The notes: a model not told the origin generated them from the letters alone. Positions 20,423 through 31,892 are shown, counted from the stretch's first letter. The stretch: 64,000 bases of DNA from Sipunculus nudus (GCA_026874595.1 CM049311.1:32633176-32697175), one strand, 5' to 3'. Translations and numbers: made by a program.

Positions 20423-21955
20423 GCTCAGCTGACTGGGAAGAGATTCGCAAAAGGAAATTTTATCATCTGAATGGTAGTATATACCCATTCAACTGAAGCA
20501 TCAAACAGATTAACCAACAGGCCAAGATCGTGTCTGCATTTATATAAATTTAAAAAATAGAGGAAAAATGCGTAAACTTAAAAAAAATACAGGTGGTTCC
20601 ACCAGTCTGCAGAAACTAATAAAACACTTAATGGTCAATATACATGCAAAGAATCATGGTGATCTCTGCATTAGTTGTTCAGATACTTCAGCTTTTGTAT
20701 CAATTTTTCTATTATTCTGAGGGATACTTTGGAGTCCTATAGCTTGAAGGATATGGGAAACAGAGACCTAATTTCAGGTTTCCACAGACACTTTTCATGG
20801 TCCTCCTTGCATGACAAGAATGAAGATTCTAGGTCCAGTTGTTACTATTTGTACCCTGTTGACAGATAACCGTGCACATCTTTAAAGGTCTCAAAAATAC
20901 AGAAAAAAAATCGTAAAAATTTGAAAAAAATATAGGTAGCGTACCCAATCTGCAGAAACTGATGGAACATCTCATGATCAATATGTATGCGAAAAATCAT
21001 GACCATCAGTGTTGTAGTTATTGAGATACTTCAGTTTTTGTATGAAATTTTTCATTATTCTGGGGAGTATTTTGGAGCCATACAGCTTAAAGGATATGGG
21101 TAACAGAGACCTAATTTCAGGTTTCCATAAAGACTTTTCATGGGTCTCCCTGTGTGTCAAGAATGAAGATTCTAGGTCCAGTTGTTATGATTTGTGCCCT
21201 GTTAACAGATGTTCATATCTTTAAAGGTCTAAAAAATAGAGAAAAAAATTCGTAAAAAAAAACCTGAACAAATACAGGTGGTGCCACCAGTCTGCAGAAA
21301 CTGATGAAATACTCCATGATCAATATCCATGCAAAAAATGAAGGTGATCTCTGCATTAGTTGTTCAGATACTTCAGCTTTTGTATCAAATTTTCCATTAT
21401 TCTGAGCTATACCTTGGAGTGCCATAGCTCAAAGGATATGGGTAACAGAGACCTAATTTCAGGTTTCCATGGAGACTTTTCATAGGTCTCTCACTGTGTC
21501 AAGAATGAAGACTTAGGTCCAGTCTTTACGATTTGTGCCCTGTTAACAGATGTTCACATTTTTAAAGGTCTAAAAAATTGAGAAAACAATTCGTAAAGAA
21601 TGGAAAAATACAGGTGGCGCCACCAGTCTGCAGAAACTGATGAAACATCTCATGATCATAATGTATGCCAAAAACCATGACCATCAGTGATGTAGTTAAT
21701 GAGATATTGAAGTTTTTGTGTGACATTTTTGACTATTCTGGGGGGTACTTTAGGGCTCCATAGCTCAACGGATATGGGTAACAGAGACCTCATTTCTGGT
21801 TTCCAAGGAGATTTTTCACGGACCTCTCAGAATCTTAAGTTACAAGTTTCTAGGTCCAGCGGTTACGATTTGTGCCAGGTTAACGGACGGACAGACAGAC
21901 GGACGACAGACAAAGGGTGATCGCTATAGCTCAGATGACTTACAGTCAGCTGAGC
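20423..21955. mobile_element. Element with GCTCAGCTGACTG ends carrying 340-bp tandem units
   Basis: The left end reads GCTCAGCTGACTG (20423-20435) and the right end is the exact inverse, CAGTCAGCTGAGC (21943-21955), 1533 bp apart. The interior is mainly tandem ~340-bp units (next entry), followed by a GGACGGACAGACAGACGGACG simple-repeat-like run and the segment GGTGATCGCTATAGCTC. A second locus at 29414-30943 shares the left flank TCATGACGCTCAGCTGA and the right-end ACAGTCAGCTGAGCT. The shared ends argue for a mobile unit rather than a local duplication. No transposase is encoded; the target duplication is unclear. Confidence 0.6.
20591..21890. repeat. ~340-bp tandem repeat, just under four units
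   Basis: Units start at about 20591, 20934, 21276 and 21612 (period 336-343). Each holds ACAGGTGG(C/T)(G/T)CCACCAGTC-like, GTAACAGAGACCT(A/C)ATTTC, CAGGTTTCCA and ATTTGTGCCCTGTTAACAG-like segments. Units alternate between two subtypes: units 1 and 3 share GGTGATCTCTGCATTAGTTG, units 2 and 4 share GACCATCAGTG. This suggests growth by duplication of a two-unit block. It is non-coding. Confidence 0.85.
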
Positions 21956-22479
21956 TAAAAAAACCCTCGTCCTGTTTGAAGGTTGATTAACCAGGTGTGG
22001 TCATTTAGTTTTGGAGCAGTTCTTGGCAAGTATACAAAGTATGTTTGGTCAGTTTTTTTCCAGCTGAGATTAGTCAGTGGTGATGCTGCAGTGCTGCTGA
22101 TGTTCATTTGTTGTCTTAACGTCATTATCTCTGATTAATTATTTAGTGGTGTCTCAGAATCTTAAGTTACAAGTTTCTAGGTCCAGCGGTTACGATTTGT
22201 GCCAGGTTAACGGACGGACAGACAGACGGACGACAGACAAAGGGTGATCGCTATAGCTCAGATGACTTACAGTCAGCTGAGCTAAAAAAAACCCTGGTCC
22301 TGTTTGAAGGTTGATTAACCAGGTGTGGTCATTTACTTTTGGAGCAGTTCTTGGCAAGTATACAAAGTATGTTTGGTCAGTTTTTTTCCAGCTGAGATTA
22401 GTCAGTGGTGATGCTGCAGTGCTGCTGATGTTCATTTGTTGTCTTAACGTCATTATCTCTGATTAATTATTTAGTGGTG
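21825..22479. repeat. Recent 327-bp tandem duplication
   Basis: The 327-bp segment beginning TCTCAGAATCTTAAGTTACA at 21825 is repeated from 22152. The two copies differ by only about three events: one extra A in a poly-A run, CTCG versus CTGG, and TTAGTTTTGG versus TTACTTTTGG. The duplicated block spans the right end of the element above and about 196 bp of flanking DNA, so it arose after that insertion and is young. Confidence 0.95.
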
Positions 22480-22635
22480 CCACAGACAGTGAATCAGGCC
22501 TTGTTTGTTCTCACCTTTATTTCAGTCTAAGTACGATGGCTTTTAAAAATCTTGCAGAGTGTGTCTGACAAACTGTTTATCAGGGCTCAGTTTCAGTAAG
22601 AATGCGTATGGCTTAAGAAAAAATTTACCAAAAAA

Positions 22636-22936
22636 CCGGCTTCTGTGGCTCAGGGGTAGAGCGCAGGACTTAAAGCCGGGAGATCGTGGGTTCGAATCTC
22701 AGCCGAGGCGGTGAGGTTTTTCACGGTCGGCCCCCATCCAGGGTTAGCACTCTGCAGGCTTAATGGGAAGGCTCTTCCCCACAGCCGTGTATCAATTACA
22801 CACGAGTGCACACACGAGTGCATCTTTGGGGGTTCCTCGGTGTTATGACCAAGCAATGGGAATGATTACAGACCAAGGACCCGCAGGTGCGGTACACACC
22901 GGGCCTGGGTGACACCAGGATACAATATAAAAAAAT
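22636..22936 (+). mobile_element. tRNA-derived SINE, plus strand
   Basis: The head resembles a tRNA: A box TGGCTCAGGGG (22646-22656), an anticodon-arm-like region (GGACTTAAAGCC), and B box GGTTCGAATCT (22689-22699). The flanking CCGGCTTC and GAGGCGG imperfectly pair as an acceptor stem. A ~200-bp tRNA-unrelated body follows with an internal direct repeat, ACACGAGTGCA, and it ends in an A-rich tail (ATATAAAAAAATG). The stem mismatches and attached body exclude a working tRNA gene. Confidence 0.85.
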
Positions 22937-23328
22937 GATAGGAAGCGAGTGCTACCGCCCTGTCAAGTAGTCCCAAACCGAAATGGAAACTCTGCAGCTG
23001 TACATACTTAGGTTAAGAATTAGATAAGTCAGCATTAACAAATGAAGGCGGTTACCTCCACCAAAAAAAAAAATTACCAAAACGTCCCCCAATTCGGCTG
23101 ACGTTAGTCCGTAAGATAAGTAAGTTTCACTAAACTAGCTTAGTCGGCCTGAACCTAGGAAATCCCCTTTTCGGCATCTTGCACAGGGAATCTGTGAGGG
23201 GTATTGTGGAGGGTCAGGCGAAGGTATTACTATTACGTTTTACTTTTGAAGATATTTTTTTTACTATTACCGTTACTATAACATGGCTTTTATTACAATC
23301 ACTACTGCTAGTTAGCATATGGATGTTA

Positions 23329-23392
<64 letters not shown>

Positions 23393-24849
23393 CTATAGTT
23401 CTTACTCAAATACTTTTCGATTCAATATAAACTGCAGGATCAATTTTCACAATAGGTAAAAGAAAAAAAATATATAAAATATAAATAATTGCAATTTGAA
23501 CCTCCGAAGCGCACCAGCATAGATATTCTATAGATAGCAATCTGCAAAAAGCACTCAGTGTCTGTTTGTAAATGCTTGCTGGTTCATATCAATGCCAATT
23601 TTTACTCTATTTAAAAAGGTCTTTGTAACGAACTATTGTTGCGCTGTCATAACGTGGCCTATTGGGTCAGTGCATGATGTTGTTGTGAAGAAACCATTCC
23701 ATGGACGATAAATTGTCATGCCACAAATGCAAATCAAACTTTGTCAACCCTTGAACTCGCCTGACAACAAGGAAGTAACGTTAACTGTCCCGTGTCTGTT
23801 TGTCACCTGTCAAGAAGAACTCACAGCAGACGAAAAGACATTGACAAGATTTCCGATGAAATCCATGTGACATCGAACATGGGTGCAGAACAATAGGAAT
23901 GCTTATCATTTTCAACATTGTCCATACTCTGATGTCAGCGTCTAATGGGGTGGATCAATATGTCATTTTGTTTACTGTAGTGAGTGATAATCCCAATATT
24001 GGCTTTGATAGAGGGAGATTCTGCAAAATAGTGCACAAATTCAAACGTTGGCCAAGTCTTGCACCGCTTGTACTATCATTTCTGATTAAAAGCTCCGTGT
24101 TTAAGTTTTTTTTGTAAATAAAAGGGAACAAAACGGTTAGTTACGGAGTATTTTAACGCAATCCCGCCCATATTTTGCAATGTACATCTCGTAAGAAAAC
24201 TCCCCGCTTATTTCGCAGCTCCCTGCGAGTTCACAGATAATAAGTTTTATAAGTCCTCCGTTCTCGCATCTACCGTGTCATACTCAGTTACATACGGAAG
24301 TTATTTGGGAACACAGACTCATTATATGAAGCGCGGAATGTGTTAAAAATGGAAGAATAATATTTGCCTATAACATAAAGGCATTCTGGAAAGAAAACAA
24401 TCATTATTATGATGTAATCGATAGTTGCCTTTGGTAATCGAGCGCTTGAAAGTGACAGCAAACCGACTGACTTTCGATAAAACTCGATGATCGGCCCACC
24501 ACTATTTTTGAGACTGTCATATAACAGCAATCTTGTCAGTTTCTCATAGCGTTTGTTGCACCTTGTGTACGGCTACATCAGATATTAGGGATTTGATGGA
24601 CAATTATGTGCAAGCATGTGCTGATCAATATATAAATATTTAACGTTTGATTATTGTCAGACTTGCATTTCGTAATAGTCTGTTTACATGAGTAAATTTA
24701 AGGTTTCTTGAGACCAGTCCCCCTTTTTACCTACAGCTCCTTACAAGGTATCATATATATTGTATGAAAGAATTAGCTTAAGAGGGGAGACTTGCCCAAA
24801 TAACCAGACAGGTGATCAATTGGTGAACTATAACCATACGTTCAAAGTG
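22937..24849. other. No gene seen
   Basis: AT-rich sequence with one composite microsatellite (listed). No exon with good splice sites and protein-like composition was found. Confidence 0.5.
23330..23391. repeat. (TA)n(TG)n microsatellite
   Basis: About 33 bp of TA followed by about 29 bp of TG. Confidence 0.95.
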
Positions 24850-25025
24850 CTTAATTTGTCCCGTGTCTAAATATGCGGCAAAAAAATGTTATTATGTGTC
24901 CCCCGGCACCCTCCGTCTGTATAACCCTGACAACCCTCCGGGCCCTGGTATACAACGTGGCCGTCTCTAACGACGCCGGAAATTACAGCACGGATACAAC
25001 TGTCATGGCGTTTGACGGGAAATGA
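24850..25025 (+). CDS. Possible exon or relic, FN3-like strand pattern
   Basis: A GC-richer island is open on the plus strand up to a TGA at 25023-25025. It encodes ALVYNVAVSNDAGNYS and then TTVMAFDG, which resembles the Tyr-x-Val-x-Val-x-Asn-x-Ala-Gly strand/turn of fibronectin-III-like domains. There is no good acceptor close upstream and the frame ends in a stop rather than at a donor. It could be a decayed exon of the gene whose Cys-rich exons lie 450 bp downstream. Weak evidence. Confidence 0.3.
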
Positions 25026-25470
25026 TTGGACTGTGACACCCAAAATATCAACTGTACTCATATGGTAAAACATTATGTTGACATGAATCATATACATATT
25101 AAATATGCATTATACATTATAATGCGAAACGTGTCAGTGGTTGCAACATCGTCATATGTTGTCCCACTCCGTACATTTCTAACTCTGCAAAAGCAGAGTA
25201 AACTGCAGCCATCGGATGGTGTAAATCGAAAATATATGTTCTTGGGAGCAAAGAATAAAAAAATGATTTTGCCAGTAATAAAAATCCTTCCTAAAAAATT
25301 AAGATTTTTACATGTATACATCTTATGGTACCTCTGCATATGACGTATATTAACACTGAATTTTACAGTTCGTCATGCTTCATAACATTTAGTTTTCATT
25401 TTGTTAAATTTCGATTTTATTAATAATGAATGACATAAAGCCTTATGCATAATAATCTTTTTAGTAACAG

Positions 25471-25581
25471 CCTGACACATGTCGAGTCTCCGGCATGTGT
25501 TATGTCGCCATGGAAACAAGTCCCTTCGATCCGTGTGCCTCCTGCAAGCCCGGAAGAAGGGTTTCCCAATGGACACTTCCG
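25471..25581 (+). CDS. Exon of a secreted Cys-rich (VWDE/mucin-like) protein
   Basis: The exon is framed by an acceptor (TTTTTAGTAACAG) and a GTGATG donor, giving exactly 37 codons in phase 0. It encodes a module with pattern C-x5-C-Y-x10-C-x2-C followed by a Trp: CRVSGMCY, then SPFDPCASCKPG, then SQWT. The same C-x-(I/V)-x-G-x-C-Y...P-x-x-P-C-x-x-C-x-P...W pattern is found in VWD/EGF-domain proteins and mucin-like extracellular proteins of invertebrates, usually in repeats. The next exon begins with another CRIDGAC half-module in the same phase, which strongly supports a real gene. Upstream exons are not identified. The product would be secreted or extracellular. Confidence 0.55.
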
Positions 25582-25841
25582 GTGATGAATCACACTTTTT
25601 AAAATCAAAATGTAAAGAATCTAAAAATCAAATATGACGGTTTGAAAAGATAACTGATAGATTTACCGTGATTCCATTTATTTATTGTCAGAAACCCTTT
25701 CATACTAGACGAGTAGAAATAAAACGTATAATATGTAAAAATTAAGGAAAATTTACGAAGTTTCTCTTTCGACTCCAGTTTCATCCTCATTTGGTTGGTA
25801 ATCTGAAATCATTGAAAGAAGAAATCAAACTTTGTTTACAG

Positions 25842-25915
25842 GAAGTCCCATCTTGCAGGATCGATGGTGCATGCGTCACAGATGGGACTCTCTCTCCACG
25901 GTTCCTGTCACAGCT
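25842..25915 (+). CDS. Second exon of the Cys-rich secreted gene
   Basis: Acceptor CTTTGTTTACAG precedes it. The phase-0 reading starts EVPSCRIDGAC, the beginning of the same Cys module as the previous exon. A GTAATA donor at 25916 leaves two bases (CT) that complete a codon with the next exon. If this donor is skipped, the frame stops at TAA 25917-25919, 24 codons plus Leu in, and an AATAAA lies at 25970-25975. So the site could be an alternative 3' end giving a short isoform. The expected second half of the Cys module (P-C-x-x-C) is missing, which is odd for an intact protein. Confidence 0.5.
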
Positions 25916-26092
25916 GTAATACCAACTTAACAAACACAGATAGGGCCATTCTAGTATGTCACAATGAAAAATAAAATTAAAAAAATATGAAATATTTTGT
26001 TATGTTTTCAGAATATAACTTTTATGTTTATAAAGCAATACAGTGTACTATTTTGAATACTTTCCTATCATGTGCCCAACCTCTGTCCACAG

Positions 26093-26204
26093 ATCTATCT
26101 TTGCTGGATCAGAGGAGAATGTATCAAGTCGGGTTCATTCCGGACCGAGTCCTCGTGTGACGTATGTGACCCCCGGCAAAATGCCACAGCATAGAGCATA
26201 CAAG
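26093..26204 (+). CDS. Third exon of the Cys-rich secreted gene
   Basis: Preceded by a strong acceptor, CCAACCTCTGTCCACAG. With the two bases carried over from the previous exon it reads SIFAGSEENVSSRVHSG and on to MPQHRAYK, closing on a codon boundary at AAG with a GT (GTCTTT, weak) donor. The combined length of this and the previous exon is 186 bases, an exact number of codons. No domain is recognisable in this part, and I cannot find the following exon with confidence. Confidence 0.4.
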
Positions 26205-27391
26205 GTCTTTTTTTATATTTTGTTCATAACATCAATAATTAATAAAAATGTAAAATAAACATGTATAAAGAAACGTTTTTCTCATTCTGATGCAGGTTTC
26301 TGTCTACAGTGTATTTAAATTTAAATTATCACATTTACCATAAAGATATTTTATAACATTGTATTCTAACAGGGTGTGTGTGTGGGGGGGGGGGTTGATT
26401 TATAAATTTTCAGAACACAATACACTAATACGCATACGCAATAAAATGCAAAATATACAAGACAGTATATAACAAACCTGTCTAACAGCTCACAACCTTT
26501 CTCTCAAGCTTGCTCTCTGTCTCGATGAAACTGGAATTAAGGAACAGTTGTTAAATTTAGCATTTTGCCAATAGTTCGCGTCACATAAAGCCTATTTGAT
26601 ATGACTTAAAGACAAAGAACAATGCAGTTGTAAGAGACCACCCTTTCTTCGGGCTGTGAAAGTGCTTAATTGCTTACACATTTGCGTGAGATGAATGAAA
26701 CACAGAGCACAACTTATACTCTCCACCAAAGACCATTTCCTTTAGAAATATTTTCTGTCGATCAGTTGATCTCTTACCTTCTTGTTTATCAAAATACAGG
26801 CACTCCATCAAGTCAATTTTCCAACTTTTTCCTACTTTTTTATCTGTCCCCTTTTCGTACTTTTTATTTGAATGTCTACATTTTCATATTTCTCTGTTGT
26901 GCTTCAGAATGTCCTGAATTGCTTTGGAAGTGTGTTTTTGCTATGATAGTATACAAAATTTTAGCACAGTGTTATCTTAAAATCTTAAAAAAGAGTAAAA
27001 AAACTATTCTCAAGGGCTCCTATGTCTTATATACATGAATTTTAACATTGAAAATATAACATATTTACCAGAAAGGATCTTGACCGCGAGGTGAGAGGGA
27101 GAACTATATACACGCAGTTGTTTTATGAATGCAAATGTTACCGTGATTATATGTGGACCTAGAATGTTCCGTCAGTTTCTAACCCGTCAACATTCCACAA
27201 TGACTAAGGTTGTACCTCCATTGCGGAGTGTGGACTGGTCCCGTTGTGGAGTGTGGACTGGTCTCGTTCTAAACTCCAGACAAAAGTCTTCACTACAAGG
27301 GTGCACCCTCTTCAGCCAGAAGTGAATGGGTACCGGTAGAACGAAGGCACATGGTTTTTCACACACGTTCAACAATATATATATATATATA
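26205..27391. other. No convincing exon
   Basis: AT-rich; poly-G at 26384-26394. A GC-richer patch at about 27150-27330 has an internal direct repeat (GGAGTGTGGACTGGTC, about 27225 and 27247) that could be a low-copy minisatellite. A short (TA)n ends at 27391. Confidence 0.45.
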
Positions 27392-29024
27392 TGTTACAGT
27401 CAAAGTGTAAAAACAGTCAATTTGTAAAATGCATCAAATTTTCAGTCAATTTACAAAGTGTCTGATTCACTCAGGCAATTTACAAAATGGCTGAAATTTG
27501 TAGGCATTTTACAAATTGAATGAAAAATCAGTCAGTTTATTTGATAGATTGACTGAATCGATATGACATAGTCTTTTGTTTCACATATCTCATCATGATA
27601 TATAAAAAAATTGTGAAACAAACTTTGCCAAATAATGTATCCAGCTACTTTTGAGTAAACTTTTCTTCTTTTTAGGCTATTATGAAGAATACTGAACAAA
27701 TAATGACATACAAAGACTGATGAGGGGTATCCAGAATCATGTAGTTGAAATTAGCACATTGGTATAACAAAATGAAATATGGATACTATTATACAACTCA
27801 TATACATGACTACATTTTTGCTAATGTATAAGAACCAGAATCAAGTCAAATGGAAGCTTTTGATTAAATTATACATTAAACTGTGTCATAATATGTAAAA
27901 TTTATGATTAAGTTCGGTAAAGGATAACCACATTTACATAGTTGATGATATCAAATACATGATTAAGCTATGCTTAAATGAGTTACAAAGGGCAGGGTTT
28001 GATCACAATTACCGGCTGTGTTTGTTACTTTAAATGAGCTTGTCATCTACATTCTTTAAATTGAGTAGAGCCAAATGGTGATGGCTTGGAATGTTGAGCA
28101 GTCAACTTTTTCCGACCAAAGTGGACATACCATATTACCAGCTCATCTCCAATCCCCATATTATCATATAAAAGAATGTCATTTTGCCATACAAATACGC
28201 TCTAATTCAAATCCGTAAAATATAAGGTATTTACAGAAGAGTGTGAGAGTTTCCTCAAATATTAATTAAGTGTAATTTCAAATATAACTTAAATTTTAAA
28301 CGATGAATATTAATAGGGTATGATTCACTCGTTTCCGTGAGACTGGGAAACCCTGGCATTAAAGCACGAATTAAATAATTCGTGCAGATTTAGAGAATTC
28401 AAACCAAGAATTAATGTTTTATTATAAAAAAACCGCGGCGGATCCAATTGAGGTTGAAGGGGGGGAGGGGGGGGGGGGGGTTCTCAGGGGATATTTGCCC
28501 CTACGTATTATTAGGATGAACACTTTTACATTGTTTGTTTCTGAAGCGAGAACATGCCCTGCTGTTTTGTGCCAAAATTGCCTTTAAAATGAAATTTTGA
28601 AATTCTGAAATTTTAGAAGAAAATTGTAACAATATTCCCGCACTATGGGAGGGGAACAAAACTCCCAGACCCACTCCCAAAGTGGAAAAGGAAATTGTAC
28701 CTTGACAAAGCATAATATTAAGACCCCATATGATTACATGATTATATCTCAAGAACAAGAATAAATCCAAATGGACGGTTTTGATTATATGAAACATTAC
28801 AATATGCAATAATATGATGTAATAAATATGAACATTTTGTAAGACAAAGGTATATTAAATAAATGAAATGTCATTTAAACATTCCTTATGGCATAACAAT
28901 ATTATTTCATCCTTTTTACATTTCATTCGATGTGTCAAATAAACAGACTGATATTTCAGTCAATATGTAAATCCCTGATAATTTCAGGCAATATAAAAAT
29001 TGACTGATTTCACACATTGACTCT

Positions 29025-29028
<4 letters not shown>
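27392..29028. mobile_element. 1.6-kb TIR element inserted within (TA)n
   Basis: The left end starts TGTTACAGTCAA and runs on with GTGTAAAAACAGTCAATTTG. The right end (up to 29028) is its diverged inverse, ending TTGACTCTAACA. Both ends abut TATATA tracts, consistent with a TA target. Near both ends, copies of CAATTTACAAA / CAATTTGTAAA and CAGTCA occur repeatedly in both orientations, a subterminal-repeat pattern. The interior (with poly-G at 28467-28480) has no transposase. Non-autonomous; superfamily undetermined, with Tc1/mariner-like TA targeting possible. Confidence 0.65.

Positions 29029-29097
<69 letters not shown>
29028..29097. repeat. (TA)n microsatellite
   Basis: About 70 bp of alternating TA directly after the element's right end. 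Confidence 0.95.
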
Positions 29098-29100
<3 letters not shown>

Positions 29101-29413
29101 ACTAATGTGTCACTGATGTGGCATTAAAAAGATTGATCTGGAAATTATATTTTGAAGAAAAAATAGACTTTATTAATTGAATCTCTATGTATGAACAACT
29201 TTGAACCCTTCAGTGGGCATATTACATTGTGAAACTCTGACTCACAGATATAAAAAGTCAGAATTCTTGAACATTAAGCATTTCAGAAGGAAGGTTTTAA
29301 ATCCTTATATCTTTTTAACTTTTGCAAATAACGTCTATCCTCTAAACTATCGTTGTAACATTTTAACGATTTTGAGTCGAAAAAATATGGAAAAGTGACC
29401 GAGGGTTCATGAC

Positions 29414-30943
29414 GCTCAGCTGATCTGTAACACTGCATGAGGAATTATACCAACCTAGATATTGGTGCCAATGATGATGCTCATTCATTTCAACTTTTGC
29501 ATTAAATGTAAACAATGTGTTTATGGGGTTCCAAATATGAAATTCCCTTAAATCTTAAGTCTGAGGCAATACCACTAATTTTTTATTGCAAATCAAGAAG
29601 ATATAGATTGCACCACCAGTCCTGCACATCTGCAAAATCTATTTGTTAATAATAACGTTGTCAAATTTCAAATCATATCATGCAGCCATTTTTAGATATT
29701 TATTTAGGTTTTAAGTTCCGGCATAAAGCAACTGGCATATCTGTAAACTGATATTGTGAAACAGTTGTGAAGAACTCGGTGGACAGACTTCCCTCAAATT
29801 TTCCATGGTGATACAGACGTGTGTACATGATGCACGTTCTTTTAATTTGTGCTTTGAATGTAAGGAATCTGTTCATTTGGGCTTCAGTTGTGACATGTCG
29901 ACCATAATTTCTAGGTCTAAAAAATATAATTAAAAGACGCAAAACATTTAGGAGAATGAAGGTGGCGCCATCAGTCTTGCAGAGTTGAAAAGGCTATCCA
30001 TGATCAATAAGTTTAATGAATTTAAGAAAGATAACTGAATTTCTGAGATATCTTATCCAAAATATGAATTTCACACAACAATAGCCCAATATGTCAAAAT
30101 GTTTACAATTGTGTCCACAATAGCGCAACAGTCCTGAAGAACTGCCTCGGTCGATTTTCTTCAGTTTTGGTTACAACATGGTTACAACGCCATATGAGCA
30201 AATGATGCAAAACCCAAAAAAACGCTAACATAAATCGGATTTATTTGCTAAATGCTCTAAACACACAAACACCTGCGCCACTCGAACAAAATAGGTCACA
30301 GTAGGTATGCAAGGAGATCCTGCCTGGATATTAAGTTTGAAACGCCCAGGTCAAACGGCTAACATAGGTACTGTGATGTTATCATGGAGGAATGGAAAAG
30401 AACTCAGCAACAACCTGTGCAACTCTCTTTAATTCCATGCCCAGGAGGATTAAGGTAGTGCTAGATAACTATGGTGCTCACACAAAATATTGACACTTTG
30501 GATGCCATTTAGTCATTTTCATTGTAGGGTGTACTCACTTTTGTTGCCTGCCATTTAGACAATAATGCCTCTGTGTAGAGTTATTTTCAGAGGGAGGTAA
30601 TTCTATGCTGCTATACAAGTTGTACATTGACTGTGTTAAAATATATCCAGGTTTTAGTTCCATACTATTGGTCCTTGGGAAGATCTAATAAAATTGCTGC
30701 TGAAATGTGAGGGGTGTACGCACCTTTGTGACATACTGTACCTCTTACTGTCCACCACAATTGGCGAAAACCCCTAATCAAAATTCAATTTAAAAGTTGT
30801 TTTAAATATATATTAGAACCATTAAGTAAACATTATTTAAATCCGGCACAGTTTTCTTTCCGGTGGTATACACATTCCAGACGGCCGGACAACAGGCAAA
30901 GAATGACCGCTTTAGCTATGGGATAACCTACAGTCAGCTGAGC
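29414..30943. mobile_element. Second member of the GCTCAGCTGA-ended repeat family
   Basis: It shares the left end TTCATGACGCTCAGCTGA and the right end ACAGTCAGCTGAGCT with the element at 20.4-21.96 kb. Two diverged internal units carry GCACCACCAGTC and GGCGCCATCAGTC about 350 bp apart (29611 and 29963), and the pre-terminal GACAACAGGCAAAGAATGACC matches GACGACAGACAAAGGGTGATC of the first copy. The right third was invaded by a Tc1 element (separate entry). Much older than the first copy. Confidence 0.5.
30330..30740 (+). pseudogene. Tc1-like transposon 3' end with dead transposase C-terminus
   Basis: The end of a Tc1-family transposase is readable. VIMEEWKRT (30378 on) is in one frame. After a frameshift, NSMPRRIKVVLDN and GAHTKY reach the stop at 30491-30493 in another. 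In intact relatives these form one continuous C-terminus, so the ORF is broken. The 3' region contains two copies of the family's internal-repeat motif, GTGTACTCACTTTTGTTGCC (30531-30550) and GGGGTGTACGCACCTTTGTG, and ends ACATACTGTA, i.e. the CAGTAT-type terminus plus the TA target. The 5' part is lost. Tc1/mariner elements move by cut-and-paste into TA. This motif-bearing 3' region is strikingly like Tc1 elements known from fishes and lampreys. Confidence 0.85.
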
Positions 30944-31825
30944 TGACAGGGTGTTTCTACAAAATGTCGCATTTCATGTCCCCTATGTTTGTCACTGAGA
31001 GATTAGCTACTACAAATAATAGCGGAATAACATTTCAAACAATAATCGTAATTATTGAAGCAAAATAAGTCGAAATGGGTTTAAAGAAATAAAGATCATA
31101 CATACAGGTGCTTTGTCCTGTAAATTCATACAAATGCCAACAAAAAAGGAATTAAGCTAATATTTCTTTCAAAGGTTTTAAATGTAAAGAAGCAAATGTT
31201 TTTACATTTCTTCGGAAATTTTTACAATGATTTATGTTTAGATTTTGTCCAAAAGCTTTTGATTTATATTTCATCGTAAAGCATGAACTAAAAAAATCTT
31301 TGTAACTGAAATTTACTTCGTTTAACTTTGTAGAGGAAAAGGTTCATATTTATCATAGTGCACGACTGGAATTTTCCTTTAATTCTGAGGAAATGTTAAT
31401 AAACATTACGTTTATTCATATCAAAATTAAGATTTATAATCTTTTTACCGAGAAACCCTTGAAATGCGATGTTCTTGTAGAATAATCCAAAAATGCATAG
31501 AATGGTTAGGAGAATGCGTTTAGTCAACCCAAAACGTTAAAACCCAAGAAAAAAAATCGCACATTCTTATTTTGAAAAGCCATCAATACAGTTATACAAT
31601 AACAATTCCATTAAATCAACTCATTTGCCTGAACGGTTTCATCTTAGTATTTTAATGTGCGTTACGTGATACAGGTGGCGCAACATGTTAGTACTTTAGA
31701 TCCCCCACCACGCACACACCTTTCCCATATCGTATTATTTGTTTAGTTTTAAAGAATATATGCACGACGTGTAATCGATCATGCCTTCTCGTGTACTCTA
31801 TACGTGGTGGTTATTATTCCTGCAT

Positions 31826-31842
31826 CTCTCTCTGTCTCTGTC

Positions 31843-31873
<31 letters not shown>

Positions 31874-31892
31874 TTCTCTCTCTCTCTCTCTC

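Noticed and set aside
22636-22710. tRNA gene
   Set aside because: A and B boxes are good, but the acceptor stem pairs imperfectly, a 200-bp body with A-rich tail follows, and this is the standard head of a SINE.
22650-22856. 68-residue minus-strand ORF (EIRTHDLPALSPALYP-like)
   Set aside because: This is the familiar antisense translation of a SINE head, not a protein.
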